This document shows positions 6,324 to 14,492 of a stretch of DNA of 17,084 nucleotides, piece by piece (positions within the stretch are counted from its first letter, which is position 1; every line of letters starts with the position of its first letter). The notes under the pieces were generated by a model. The model did not search any database. It was not told where the DNA came from and saw only the letters and a list, made by a program, of their open reading frames with translations. Source of the stretch: Bacteroidota bacterium (lineage in GTDB: Bacteria > Bacteroidota > Bacteroidia > Bacteroidales > VadinHA17); the NCBI GenBank assembly GCA_021816545.1, contig JAKAXP010000019.1:1-17084 (forward strand), written 5' to 3'. The position numbers and the translations under genes are program-made.

Positions 6324-8911
6324 GCATTCGTCATCACCAGTGAACCGCTCCGGACATCAATCGTCACTTTTCTACTCCGGTCAACAGTACCGGCAATTAT
6401 CTGCTTTGACAGTTCATTAACTATCTCCTTCTGAATCAGTCGCTTCACAGGTCTAGCCCCGAACAGCGGATCAAATCCCCTGTCAGCCAGCCATGCCACA
6501 GCCTTCTCCGTCATTTCGCTGTTGATACCCTTTTCCTCAAGCATCCGGGCAACCCTGTCAAACTGCATCCTCACTATCTCCCTGATCTGTTCAAGGGTAA
6601 GAGGCCGGAACATGACTATCTCGTCAACGCGGTTGACAAACTCAGGCCTGAGGGTGCTGCGCAGCATCTGGATCAGCTCCTCCCTGAGCCTGTCAGCCTT
6701 ATCCTCCGTCAGCTCACCGCCGGCAATGTCAATGCTTTCACGTATCAGTGAAGAGCCCAGGTTGGATGTCATTATTACTATAGTGTTGCGGAAGTTGACG
6801 GTCCTGCCCTTGTTGTCTGTCAGCCTGCCGTCATCAAGCACCTGCAGCAGAATGTTGAACACATCGGGATGAGCCTTTTCAATCTCGTCAAGCAGCACCA
6901 CGGAATATGGTTTGTGCCTGATGGCTTCGGTTAGCTGTCCACCCTCGTCATATCCAACATAGCCGGGAGGGGCCCCTATCAGCCTCGAGACGCTGTGGCG
7001 CTCCTGGTATTCGGTCATGTCTATCCGGGTAAGCAGGTTCTCATCATTGAAGAGAAACTCCGCCAGGGCCCTTGCCAGTTCAGTCTTGCCCACACCGGTG
7101 GTACCAAGGAAAATAAAGGACCCAACCGGCCTCTTCTCATCCTGCAGCCCTGCCCTTGACCGCCGAACGGCATCGGAGACAGCCCTGATAGCCTCATCCT
7201 GGCCAACAACCCTCCGGTGAAGTTCCTCCTCCAGCCTCAGCAGCTTTTCCTTTTCGCTCTCAAGCATTCGTGAAACGGGTATACCAGTCCACCTGGAAAC
7301 GATCTCCGCTATGTCATCCGATCTTACATCGTCACGAATCATTGAACCGGCATTGCGCTTTTCCTCAATGGCCCTGTTCAGCTTTTCTATTTCCTTCTCG
7401 TTTTCAATCAGTTTGCCGTAGCGGATTTCCGCAACCCTGCCATAGTCACCGGCCCTCTCTGCCCTCTCTGCCTCAAACCTGAGTTCTTCGGCTGCCTGTT
7501 TCTTCTTCTGCAGACTCTCCACCAGCTCCTTCTCGGCACGCCACCGTGCCTTGAGCTCATCACGGCCGGCTGCAAGATCGGCAATCTCCCTTGAGAGTTC
7601 CTTCTCCTTGACGGTGTCGCCGTCGCGCTTCACCGCCTCCCGCTCTATCTCAAGTTGCCTTATCTGCCTGTCAGCCGTATCTATTTCCTCTGGCACAGAG
7701 TTCATTTCCAGCCTGAGCCTGGCGGCAGCCTCATCAATCAGGTCAATGGCCTTGTCGGGAAGGAACCTGTCGGTAATATACCGGTAAGACAGGTCCACCG
7801 CGGCAATTATGGCTTCATCCCTGATGATAACCTTGTGATGAGCCTCGTACTTCTCGCGCAGGCCCCTGAGTATTGAGATTGCATCAGCCCTGTCAGGTTC
7901 ATTGATCATCACAACCTGGAAACGCCTCTCAAGGGCCTTGTCAGTCTCAAAATACTTCTGGTATTCGTTGAGCGTTGTTGCGCCAATGGCGCGAAGCTCA
8001 CCCTTTGCAAGCGCCGGCTTCAGGATATTGGCAGCGTCCATGGCCCCTTCCCCTTTCCCTGCACCCACCAGGGTGTGTATCTCATCGATGAACAGGATCA
8101 CATCGCCGTCCGATGCTATCACCTCATTTACAACTGACTTGAGTCTTTCCTCGAATTCTCCCTTGTACTTTGCGCCGGCAATCAGGGCACCCATGTCCAG
8201 TGAGAATATTCGTTTCTGGGTCAGGTCTTCGGGAACGTCTCCGCGCACTATCCTGTGCGCAATACCTTCGGCTATTGCAGTCTTGCCAACTCCCGGTTCA
8301 CCTACCAGGATAGGATTATTCTTTGTTCTTCGCGACAGTATCTGCAGCACCCTCCTGATCTCTTCATCGCGGCCTATGACCGGGTCAAGCTTTCCGGCCC
8401 TGGCCCGCTCGTTCAGGTCTATAGCATACCTGTTCAGCGAGTCATATGTCTCCTCAGATGTCTGGCTGTTCACCTTCGCGCCCTTGCGCAAATCAGCTAT
8501 CGCGGTAATAAGTGCCGCCGTGTCGAGTCCGCTGTCTTTCATCAGCCGGGCTACATTGCCTGACGACTCAGATAATGCCAGCAGGAGATGTTCCACAGAA
8601 ACGAACCTGTCCTGCATCCTGGCAGCATGGTCCGCGGCGCGTCTGAAGGCACCGGATGCATCCTGCGAGAAATAGGGTTCTCCCCCGCTGACACGCGGAT
8701 AACCATCTATTATCGCATCAAGCGCTTTGCCGAAGGAAGCCGTATTGCCGCCGGTCTTTGAAATTATATATGATACAATGCTCTCAGCCTCCGTCATTAT
8801 CCCCTTGAGGAGATGACCGCACTCAACAGCCTGCTGACCCTTGCCCGAAGCTATGGTCACAGCCTTCTGTACAGCCTCCTGGGCCTTTATTGTAAAATTC
8901 TCGAAATTCAT
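6320..8911 (-). CDS. clpB: ATP-dependent disaggregase chaperone ClpB
   Basis: Encodes an 863-residue Hsp100 hexamer that extracts proteins from aggregates together with DnaK. The N-terminal repeat domain covers about 1-145. NBD1 has Walker A GEPGVGKT at 204-211 and Walker B VILFIDE at 271-277. The coiled-coil M domain lies around 395-520, rich in E, K and R. NBD2 has Walker A GTTGVGKT at 603-610 and Walker B VVLLDE, followed by the C-terminal oligomerisation domain. The M domain separates ClpB from ClpA and ClpC. I chose the ATG at 8909-8911 because MNFENFTIKAQEAVQ is the family's N terminus and gives normal length. An in-frame ATG at 8953 would add 14 lysine-rich residues that look like translated leader. 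No CIRCE element or clear promoter is visible upstream. Confidence 0.97.
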   Translation of the reverse strand: MNFENFTIKAQEAVQKAVTIASGKGQQAVECGHLLKGIMTEAESIVSYIISKTGGNTASFGKALDAIIDGYPRVSGGEPYFSQDASGAFRRAADHAARMQDRFVSVEHLLLALSESSGNVARLMKDSGLDTAALITAIADLRKGAKVNSQTSEETYDSLNRYAIDLNERARAGKLDPVIGRDEEIRRVLQILSRRTKNNPILVGEPGVGKTAIAEGIAHRIVRGDVPEDLTQKRIFSLDMGALIAGAKYKGEFEERLKSVVNEVIASDGDVILFIDEIHTLVGAGKGEGAMDAANILKPALAKGELRAIGATTLNEYQKYFETDKALERRFQVVMINEPDRADAISILRGLREKYEAHHKVIIRDEAIIAAVDLSYRYITDRFLPDKAIDLIDEAAARLRLEMNSVPEEIDTADRQIRQLEIEREAVKRDGDTVKEKELSREIADLAAGRDELKARWRAEKELVESLQKKKQAAEELRFEAERAERAGDYGRVAEIRYGKLIENEKEIEKLNRAIEEKRNAGSMIRDDVRSDDIAEIVSRWTGIPVSRMLESEKEKLLRLEEELHRRVVGQDEAIRAVSDAVRRSRAGLQDEKRPVGSFIFLGTTGVGKTELARALAEFLFNDENLLTRIDMTEYQERHSVSRLIGAPPGYVGYDEGGQLTEAIRHKPYSVVLLDEIEKAHPDVFNILLQVLDDGRLTDNKGRTVNFRNTIVIMTSNLGSSLIRESIDIAGGELTEDKADRLREELIQMLRSTLRPEFVNRVDEIVMFRPLTLEQIREIVRMQFDRVARMLEEKGINSEMTEKAVAWLADRGFDPLFGARPVKRLIQKEIVNELSKQIIAGTVDRSRKVTIDVRSGSLVMTNA

Positions 8912-9007
8912 CTTTTCAGACTTTTTTCCAACCTTGTTCAATTTTTTTGCCAATCGCAGTACGAGGCCATATTCATGCCATTATGACAGAGAAAGCATAA
9001 TATAGGT

Positions 9008-9045
9008 TATTCCGGGCCGTTATATAAAACTCAGGAACCGGAATA
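9008..9045. repeat. Spaced inverted repeat between clpB and the ABC transporter, possible operator
   Basis: Arms TATTCCGG (9008-9015) and CCGGAATA (9038-9045) are perfect 8-base inverted repeats separated by 22 bases that include TTATAT. The element sits 22 bases before the ABC transporter start in the divergent region. A similar element with the same arm sequence, also enclosing TTATAT, precedes the S41 protease gene. It could be a regulator binding site or promoter-associated structure; the function is inference. Confidence 0.35.
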
Positions 9046-9067
9046 CAGTTTCTGATATTTCTGCGGG

Positions 9068-12000
9068 ATGAACGAGAAAATACTCAATACACTGATGCAC
9101 CTCTTTGCCATCATTGCTCCTGCCCAGGGCAATGAAAACGACAGGCGGGGAGTGGTTGAGGCATTTCTCAGACCGCAGCTCAACCAGGAAGGTGTGAGAG
9201 CTTACCTGAAGATCTTTGATACTTACTATGCCGAAGCCCAGCAGAGGCTCAGAAAGGGAAACGAAGCCCGCAGAAACGCAGCCATTTCAGTGAGAATCAT
9301 CAAGATATGCTTCGATATCGGGATACAGCTCACCCTCAACCAGAAAATAATCGTCCTGGTCCAGCTTCTGGAATACTGCCGGTCAGACCATAAGGGGGTC
9401 AGCAACACCGAACTGGAATTCATAATTACCGCAGCCGAGGGATTCAATATCAATCCCGAAGACTACCAGCTGATCCAGCAGTTCGTACTTTCATCGCCTG
9501 AGGAGATTCCTGAATCCTCACAGGTTCTGGTAATTGACAACGACCGTGTCACAAAGTATGAAAAGACCCACCACATAGTAAACCACTCATTCCGCGGCCA
9601 GGTAAGGGTGCTGAATCTGCCCCAGGCCGATATGCTGTTTGTCAGGTCATTCGGCACCGGGGAACTGCTTCTCAGCGGCCAGCTGAGGCATGAGGACAAG
9701 GTTTATCTCTTTGAGAGGGGTGCCTCACTGAAGTTCATGAGCAGCAAACCCATCTATTACTCCGAGGTCATCAGGCAGTTCCTGGATGAGAGCGCCCTCG
9801 CATCAAGGGTCGTTTATGAGGTCAGTGAAATTGAATACAAGTTCAAGGGGGGACAGGTTGGACTGCACCGGATGAGCTTCGCGGAAGAGTCCGGCAGGCT
9901 CGTCGGCATTATGGGAGCCTCCGGAGCCGGAAAGTCAACGCTCCTCAGCGTCCTCAACGGCACAAACAGACCCGACTCGGGTGAGGTGCTCATCAACGGG
10001 GTCAATATCCACACCGAGCCTGAAAAAATTAAGGGGCTGATAGGCTATGTATCACAGGATGACCTCCTCATTGAAGAGCTGACAGTCTTTGAAAACCTCT
10101 TCTACAACGCCAGGCTGTGCTTCGGCAACCTCGACGATGAAGCCATTACCCGGAAGGTGGACGAGGTGTTGCACAGCCTCGGGCTTTATGACATCAAGGA
10201 CATGAAGGTGGGCACACCGCTCAACAAGAAGATTTCCGGAGGGCAGCGCAAGAGACTTAACATCTCACTGGAGCTGATAAGGGAACCGGCAATCATGTTC
10301 CTCGATGAGCCCACATCCGGACTCTCATCCCTCGATTCGGAAAACATACTTGACCTGCTTAACGACCTTAAACTCAAGGGCAAGCTTATTTTCGTGGTTA
10401 TTCATCAGCCCTCCTCTGACATTTTCAAGATGTTTGACAGGCTGATCTTCCTCGATACAGGCGGCTACATGATATACTACGGCATCCCGGTCGGCTCCAT
10501 CGGTTACTTCAAGGACAGGATGCAGCTTCCCCGGTACAATGACAGTGAATGTCATGCATGCGGCAATGTCAATCCTGAACAGATCTTCAGTATAGTTGAG
10601 TCAAAGGTGCTTGACGAGTTCGGGCGCCCGACAATGACGAGAAAGGTTTCGCCGCCGGAATGGAGCACCTACTTTGACTCCCGCAAGGAAGAGCGTCCAC
10701 CCCATCCCAGGGGAGGAAACGGTATTCCCGAGATAACCCTCCGCACGCCGGGCAGATTTAAGCAATTCACCGTTTTCGTCACCCGCGACATACTGGCCAA
10801 GCTCTCTGACGCCCAATATCTCATTATTACACTCCTGGAGGCACCTGTGCTGGCACTGTTCCTTGCATTCATCATCAGGTATTTTGATGAAAGCGTGAGC
10901 CAGCCTTCCTACACGCTGCTGCAGAACAGCAACCTTCCGGTTTACATTTTCATGTCAGTAATCGTGGCCATATTCATGGGGCTGACTGTCAGTGCCGAGG
11001 AGATCATTAAGGACAGGAAAATACTGAAGAGGGAAGCCTTCCTCAACCTGAGCTGGAACAGCTACCTTCTCTCAAAGATAGGTGTGCAGTTCCTGATATC
11101 AGCCATCCAGGCTGCCACCTTCGTGGCGGTCGGCAACTCCATCTTCGGCATAAGGGGTATGTGGTTCGAGTACTGGCTGGTCCTCTTCTCCTGCTGGGCA
11201 ACATCAAACATGATGGGACTTCTCATCTCGGACAGTTTCAAAACCGTTGTCACAATTTATATCCTGATACCGTTCCTCGTCATCCCGCAGATCATACTGA
11301 GCGGCATCATTGTAAAATATGACAAGCTGAATCCGACAATATCATCTCCCGTTTCCATCCCGGTTTACGGAGAGATCATTGCTGCCAGGTGGGGTTATGA
11401 GGCCCTTGCAGTAGACCAGTTCATGAATAACAGGTTCGAGAGGGAATTCTACCGCTTTGACAAGGTGATAAGCATTGCGAAGTTCAGGAAGGATATCTGG
11501 TACAATGAAATGAAGAGCATACTCTCAAGGCTGGAGAGTAATCTCGAGCGGGAGCGGTTAGATGAATCCGCCCGTAGGGATATGATGCTGATAAGGAATG
11601 AGATAGGGGAAGAACTTGCATTTACCCCGGCAGTCACATTCGACCTTCGTTTGATCAATCCTGATGCCATAACCCCTGAATCTGTAGCTGCGGCACGTGA
11701 TTACATTGAAAGGGTCCGAAAGTATTATATCGAAGTCTCCAGGAAAACCGTCGAAGCACGTGACCAGGCAATTATGGCTTATGAACAGGCTGACAGGGAG
11801 GCGTTTATCAGGCTGAAGAAGCAGTACACGAACGAATCACTTGAAGAGTTCGTCAGAAACGATAACGAAAAGGACAAGATTAAGCGATACCATGACAGGC
11901 TTTACCAGAACTACGACCAGATTTTCTTTGACCCGGTTCACCCGCTTGTAAAGGCTCATTTCTACGCCCCGCAGAAGCAACTGTTCGGACTCTTTGCCGG

Positions 12001-12151
12001 AACACTGGCAGTCAACACAGTGGTTATCTGGTTCATGACCATATGCCTCTACATACTCCTGTATTTCAGGGTACTGCATCGTATTCTTGACTCCTCGGAA
12101 AAGTTTATGAGGGTCATGCGCGACAGGCGCGAAAGAAAATCAGCCCGATAA
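9068..12151 (+). CDS. ABCG-type ABC half-transporter with N-terminal TerB-like domain and enlarged extracytoplasmic loop
   Basis: A 1027-residue fusion of ATPase and membrane domain in the ABCG order. Residues about 1-145 are helical and resemble a TerB-like domain (NQKIIVLVQLLEY and the following acidic stretch). Residues about 150-245 are an unassigned, strand-rich segment. The ABC ATPase spans about 250-475, with Walker A GASGAGKST (283-291), Q-loop Q330, signature ISGGQRKR (389-396), Walker B IMFLDEP (409-415) and H-loop H446. A CHACG motif (495-499) follows. Membrane helices are estimated at 582-604, 622-642, 669-692, 702-722, 727-748 and 975-1000. About 225 residues, mostly charged and helical, lie between helices 5 and 6, far longer than in ordinary ABCG proteins. 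The substrate is unknown and export is likely. It should act as a dimer. It stands alone on its strand, divergent from clpB. Confidence 0.9.
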   Translation: MNEKILNTLMHLFAIIAPAQGNENDRRGVVEAFLRPQLNQEGVRAYLKIFDTYYAEAQQRLRKGNEARRNAAISVRIIKICFDIGIQLTLNQKIIVLVQLLEYCRSDHKGVSNTELEFIITAAEGFNINPEDYQLIQQFVLSSPEEIPESSQVLVIDNDRVTKYEKTHHIVNHSFRGQVRVLNLPQADMLFVRSFGTGELLLSGQLRHEDKVYLFERGASLKFMSSKPIYYSEVIRQFLDESALASRVVYEVSEIEYKFKGGQVGLHRMSFAEESGRLVGIMGASGAGKSTLLSVLNGTNRPDSGEVLINGVNIHTEPEKIKGLIGYVSQDDLLIEELTVFENLFYNARLCFGNLDDEAITRKVDEVLHSLGLYDIKDMKVGTPLNKKISGGQRKRLNISLELIREPAIMFLDEPTSGLSSLDSENILDLLNDLKLKGKLIFVVIHQPSSDIFKMFDRLIFLDTGGYMIYYGIPVGSIGYFKDRMQLPRYNDSECHACGNVNPEQIFSIVESKVLDEFGRPTMTRKVSPPEWSTYFDSRKEERPPHPRGGNGIPEITLRTPGRFKQFTVFVTRDILAKLSDAQYLIITLLEAPVLALFLAFIIRYFDESVSQPSYTLLQNSNLPVYIFMSVIVAIFMGLTVSAEEIIKDRKILKREAFLNLSWNSYLLSKIGVQFLISAIQAATFVAVGNSIFGIRGMWFEYWLVLFSCWATSNMMGLLISDSFKTVVTIYILIPFLVIPQIILSGIIVKYDKLNPTISSPVSIPVYGEIIAARWGYEALAVDQFMNNRFEREFYRFDKVISIAKFRKDIWYNEMKSILSRLESNLERERLDESARRDMMLIRNEIGEELAFTPAVTFDLRLINPDAITPESVAAARDYIERVRKYYIEVSRKTVEARDQAIMAYEQADREAFIRLKKQYTNESLEEFVRNDNEKDKIKRYHDRLYQNYDQIFFDPVHPLVKAHFYAPQKQLFGLFAGTLAVNTVVIWFMTICLYILLYFRVLHRILDSSEKFMRVMRDRRERKSAR

Positions 12152-12160
12152 GGGGGATAC

Positions 12161-12198
12161 AAAGAGAAGGGGGTATCCGCCACACGGCGGACACCCCC
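12161..12198 (-). terminator. Rho-independent-type terminator, best oriented for the siaB-siaC transcript
   Basis: Two 13-base arms, 12169-12181 and 12186-12198, pair around a 4-base ACAC/GTGT loop. In minus-strand RNA the stem is fully paired (one G-U) and is followed by a U-rich tail, TTCTCTTT. In plus-strand RNA the same pair becomes an A-C mismatch and no U tract follows. It lies between the convergent ABC transporter and siaC genes, so it may also slow plus-strand readthrough. Confidence 0.7.
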
Positions 12199-12239
12199 CA
12201 TTCATATCATAACCGATCTTAAATCCTGTTCCCCGGGAA

Positions 12240-12620
12240 TTATTCAACAATCTCAATCATCTTGAAAGGCACCTTGATGATGGAATCATAGTCCTCACCT
12301 GCCTCAAGCATATCTTCATCGTCCTCCTCGTAGAACCAGTTTATTTCAACATCATGCTTTGACCTGTGAATAGACTCCAGGCGCTTGAAGACGTCAAGAA
12401 TGCACTTTGAGGAACTTGTATTGAAATACTCCAGCCTGATATTCACCACGGTCTTGTCAAGCGGTCCCTGCATGTATTGGTCAAGCCATTCGTTAAGCGG
12501 TTTGTAAAACTCCACCGAGTTCTCGGGTATTGATCTCCCCTTGATCTCAAAGACTCCTTCCCTTGCGTCAAATTTAATGGACGGTGTCTTCGGTGTTCCT
12601 TCAATAATGATCGGTTCCAT
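12240..12620 (-). CDS. siaC: SiaC family regulatory phosphoprotein (DUF1987)
   Basis: A 126-residue protein of the DUF1987 family, whose best-known member is Pseudomonas aeruginosa SiaC. There, unphosphorylated SiaC binds and activates the diguanylate cyclase SiaD, SiaB phosphorylates SiaC and SiaA dephosphorylates it. The domain is STAS-like. The stretch EYFNTSSSKCILD at about 64-76 places T68 at the residue number I recall as the phosphosite of the Pseudomonas protein. The N terminus MEPIIIEGTPKTPSI is typical, supporting the start. The C-terminal part is very acidic (EEDDEDMLEAGEDYD). It begins 24 bases after the siaB-like stop, so the kinase and its substrate are probably co-transcribed. 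No siaA phosphatase or siaD cyclase is in the window, so the output target is unknown here. Confidence 0.88.
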   Translation of the reverse strand: MEPIIIEGTPKTPSIKFDAREGVFEIKGRSIPENSVEFYKPLNEWLDQYMQGPLDKTVVNIRLEYFNTSSSKCILDVFKRLESIHRSKHDVEINWFYEEDDEDMLEAGEDYDSIIKVPFKMIEIVE

Positions 12621-12644
12621 AGCTATCTGTTTTTGTTAATTCAA

Positions 12645-13199
12645 TTATACCGGTGCCACAACTGCACTGAGCCGGAAAGCAGTATTCAGGTTATCGTATT
12701 TCTTGAACCTGAAATCGATGCGGTGGCCTGTCTTCCTGGCAATGTCAAGCAAACCCAGTCCCCCAAGCCCCTTTGCCGTTATCTCCTGGTGATTAAGGAT
12801 ATCCTTGTATTGCTCCTTGATCTCCTCTGGAGTGGAACGGTTTATCCGGGTCAGTTTTTCCTCCAGCTCCTTTACTCTCACAGTGTCCACAAAGTTGCAG
12901 GTCGTGATGCGGTAACCCCTCCCGAGCTTTTCCATGACCACCAGGCCGAACCTGTCAGGCTTTGCTGAATGGTAGCCTCTCGGCACCCTGTCTGAGTGAT
13001 GATAAAGATTCTGAAGGCTCTCAACAAGAACATTGTAAACCTTCTTCCTCAGCCTCGGGGCTTCACGCGTCGCAAACAGCTTTCTTTCAACAAGGTCCAG
13101 AGCTTTCGTGATCGTGTCCGAATCAACATTTCCCTTGTAGTAAAGGACTGCTCCCCTGATGTCAAGGTCGCTAACAAGATTTTCAAGGTCAAAGCTCAT
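12645..13199 (-). CDS. siaB: SiaB family protein kinase (GHKL-like)
   Basis: A 184-residue soluble protein resembling SiaB, the kinase that phosphorylates SiaC. GHKL-type features are an N-box-like segment VYNVLVESLQNLYHH at 54-68 (E60, N64, H67/H68) and a glycine-rich KGLGGLGLLDIAR at 143-155 that fits the ATP-lid or G2 box. The dimerising helix of a classical histidine kinase is lacking, as expected for this family. I chose the ATG at 13197-13199 (MSFDLENLV) because the only upstream in-frame ATG, at 13214, adds just MHRGP. A TAnnTTTG promoter box lies about 40 bases upstream. Its cognate substrate is almost certainly the neighbouring SiaC-like protein; the signal that controls it is not apparent, since it has no sensor domain. 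Confidence 0.85.
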   Translation of the reverse strand: MSFDLENLVSDLDIRGAVLYYKGNVDSDTITKALDLVERKLFATREAPRLRKKVYNVLVESLQNLYHHSDRVPRGYHSAKPDRFGLVVMEKLGRGYRITTCNFVDTVRVKELEEKLTRINRSTPEEIKEQYKDILNHQEITAKGLGGLGLLDIARKTGHRIDFRFKKYDNLNTAFRLSAVVAPV

Positions 13200-13237
13200 C
13201 GGGCCTCTGTGCAAGTATCAAAAGCTAAAACGAGTAA

Positions 13238-13245
13238 CAAAAATA
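13238..13245 (-). promoter_or_regulatory. Predicted Bacteroidota -7 promoter box for siaB-siaC
   Basis: The minus strand reads TATTTTTG, an exact match to TAnnTTTG. A TTGG/GTTG sequence (13264-13268 on the plus strand as CCAAC) lies 18-19 bases upstream, close to the expected -33 element. Transcription would start near 13232, giving a leader of about 30 bases before the chosen siaB start at 13199. The box is downstream of the methyltransferase stop, so siaB-siaC can be transcribed on its own. Confidence 0.5.
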
Positions 13246-13340
13246 GATTATTGTAGCTAATAGCCAACATACCGTATCATTATTTTGGATATGACAACCT
13301 TTTTTCAGAAATGGTTGCATCAGGGCTGACGACAGTATTC

Positions 13341-14492
13341 TCAGACAGTATCGGATACACGGTTCTTCCTGGTTCCGCCGTATAGCTCATAACCCTGGAA
13401 CCGGCATTCAATATCACCGTTAAGCAGGTCAAACTTCCTGAAAGGCTTGAGGGCTACCTGTTTGAGTGCACCCTTGTCACCTGACAGTATCCATGCGGTA
13501 TACCCCTCATAGCTGTGCTTGAGCACAGTACCTATCTTACCGTAGAACTCTGCCATGTCAGGAGTCCCGATGCGGTGGCCATAAGGGGGATTTATTATAA
13601 GCGTTCCGCCTTCAGCAGGCGGAGGTGATGCAAAGAAATCGCGCTCCTCCGCAACAACAGTGCCTTCAAGTCCTGCCGCCTTTATGTTTCCACGGGCAGT
13701 GGCGCAGGCTTCCGGGGAGATGTCACTTCCGAAAATCTTCACAGGTGATCTTCTCTCCCGCTTTTCGGCATCAAACTTCACTGACCTGAAGAGCGCAGGG
13801 TCAAAATCTTTCCACCGCATGAATCCGAAGCTCTTCCTGAATTTCCCCGGTGCTATGTTGCAGGCCATCAGTCCTGCCTCGGTAATAATAGTCCCTGACC
13901 CGCACATACCGTCAGCAAAGGGAGTTCCGGCCTTCCATCCCGCCAGGGTTATCATTCCGGCAGCAAGCACTTCGCCGAGAGGCGCCTCAGACTTACCCTG
14001 CCGGTATCCCCTCCTGTAAAGAGGCACAACAGTCGAGTCAAGGGAAATATTCACCCGGTCATTGCTTATGTGAACATTGACAAGAAGGTCCGGGTCACGC
14101 ACATCAACTGACGGGCGCCCCAGCGTAAGCCTCCGGAAGAAGTCGGCAATGGCGTCCTTAACAACCAGTGCGGCATAACCCGAATGGGGAAAATGCGGCG
14201 AATTTGCAACTGCTGAAACAGCAAAGGTCTTTGCAGGATCAAGATAACGGTCCCAGTCAACTGCCACAGCCCCGTTATACAGGTCCTTCTGGCCTGAAAT
14301 GCCGAATGATGAGACCGGAACCAGGACCGACAGAGCCAGCCTGCTACGGTAATTGACCGAATAGAGAAGCAGCTTCGACCCTTCGAAGGCAACAGCCCTG
14401 TTGAGCACGCTGACACCGGTGGCGCCAAGCTCCTTCAGTTCCTCAGCAAGGACCTGCTCAAGTCCGTAGTGGGTTTTTGCAATCAGCTTCAT
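13341..14492 (-). CDS. THUMP-domain class I SAM-dependent RNA methyltransferase (RlmL-like half)
   Basis: A 383-residue protein with an N-terminal ferredoxin-like plus THUMP RNA-binding region (about 1-160) and a Rossmann methyltransferase domain (about 165-375). DGMCGSGT at 194-201 is the SAM-binding loop, GSDIS at about 255-259 the acidic motif after strand 2, and NPPYG at 301-305 the motif IV catalytic loop of N-methylating enzymes. It matches the N-terminal half of E. coli RlmL, which makes m2G2445 in 23S rRNA, but lacks the fused RlmK half. The exact target guanosine is inferred, so no gene symbol is given. Its ATG overlaps the stop of the S41 protease gene by one base (TAATG), a layout that allows translational coupling. 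Confidence 0.9.
   Translation of the reverse strand: MKLIAKTHYGLEQVLAEELKELGATGVSVLNRAVAFEGSKLLLYSVNYRSRLALSVLVPVSSFGISGQKDLYNGAVAVDWDRYLDPAKTFAVSAVANSPHFPHSGYAALVVKDAIADFFRRLTLGRPSVDVRDPDLLVNVHISNDRVNISLDSTVVPLYRRGYRQGKSEAPLGEVLAAGMITLAGWKAGTPFADGMCGSGTIITEAGLMACNIAPGKFRKSFGFMRWKDFDPALFRSVKFDAEKRERRSPVKIFGSDISPEACATARGNIKAAGLEGTVVAEERDFFASPPPAEGGTLIINPPYGHRIGTPDMAEFYGKIGTVLKHSYEGYTAWILSGDKGALKQVALKPFRKFDLLNGDIECRFQGYELYGGTRKNRVSDTV

Noticed and set aside
7902..8675. Open frame of 257 codons on the plus strand opposite clpB
   Set aside because: It lies entirely antisense to well-conserved ClpB coding sequence, is rich in serine and arginine as antisense shadows are, and matches no family I recognise.
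8912..8953. N-terminal extension of ClpB from an upstream ATG
   Set aside because: The added 14 residues are lysine-rich and derive from an A-rich leader; the downstream MNFENFTIKAQ start matches the family N terminus and length.
9056..9063. TATTTCTG as a -7 box for the ABC transporter
   Set aside because: One mismatch to TAnnTTTG and only four bases from the start codon, which would give a leaderless transcript.
8912..9067. CIRCE or other heat-shock element for clpB
   Set aside because: No TTAGCACTC-N9-GAGTGCTAA-like repeat and no full TAnnTTTG box on the minus strand were found.
9518..9805. FHA domain before the ATPase of the ABC transporter
   Set aside because: The segment is strand-rich but lacks the conserved GR, SxxH and NG pattern of FHA domains, so it is described as unassigned.
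13263..13340. Terminator after the methyltransferase gene
   Set aside because: The only candidate stem (GCAACC with GGTTGT) is six pairs with a 13-base loop and no U tract, too weak to call.
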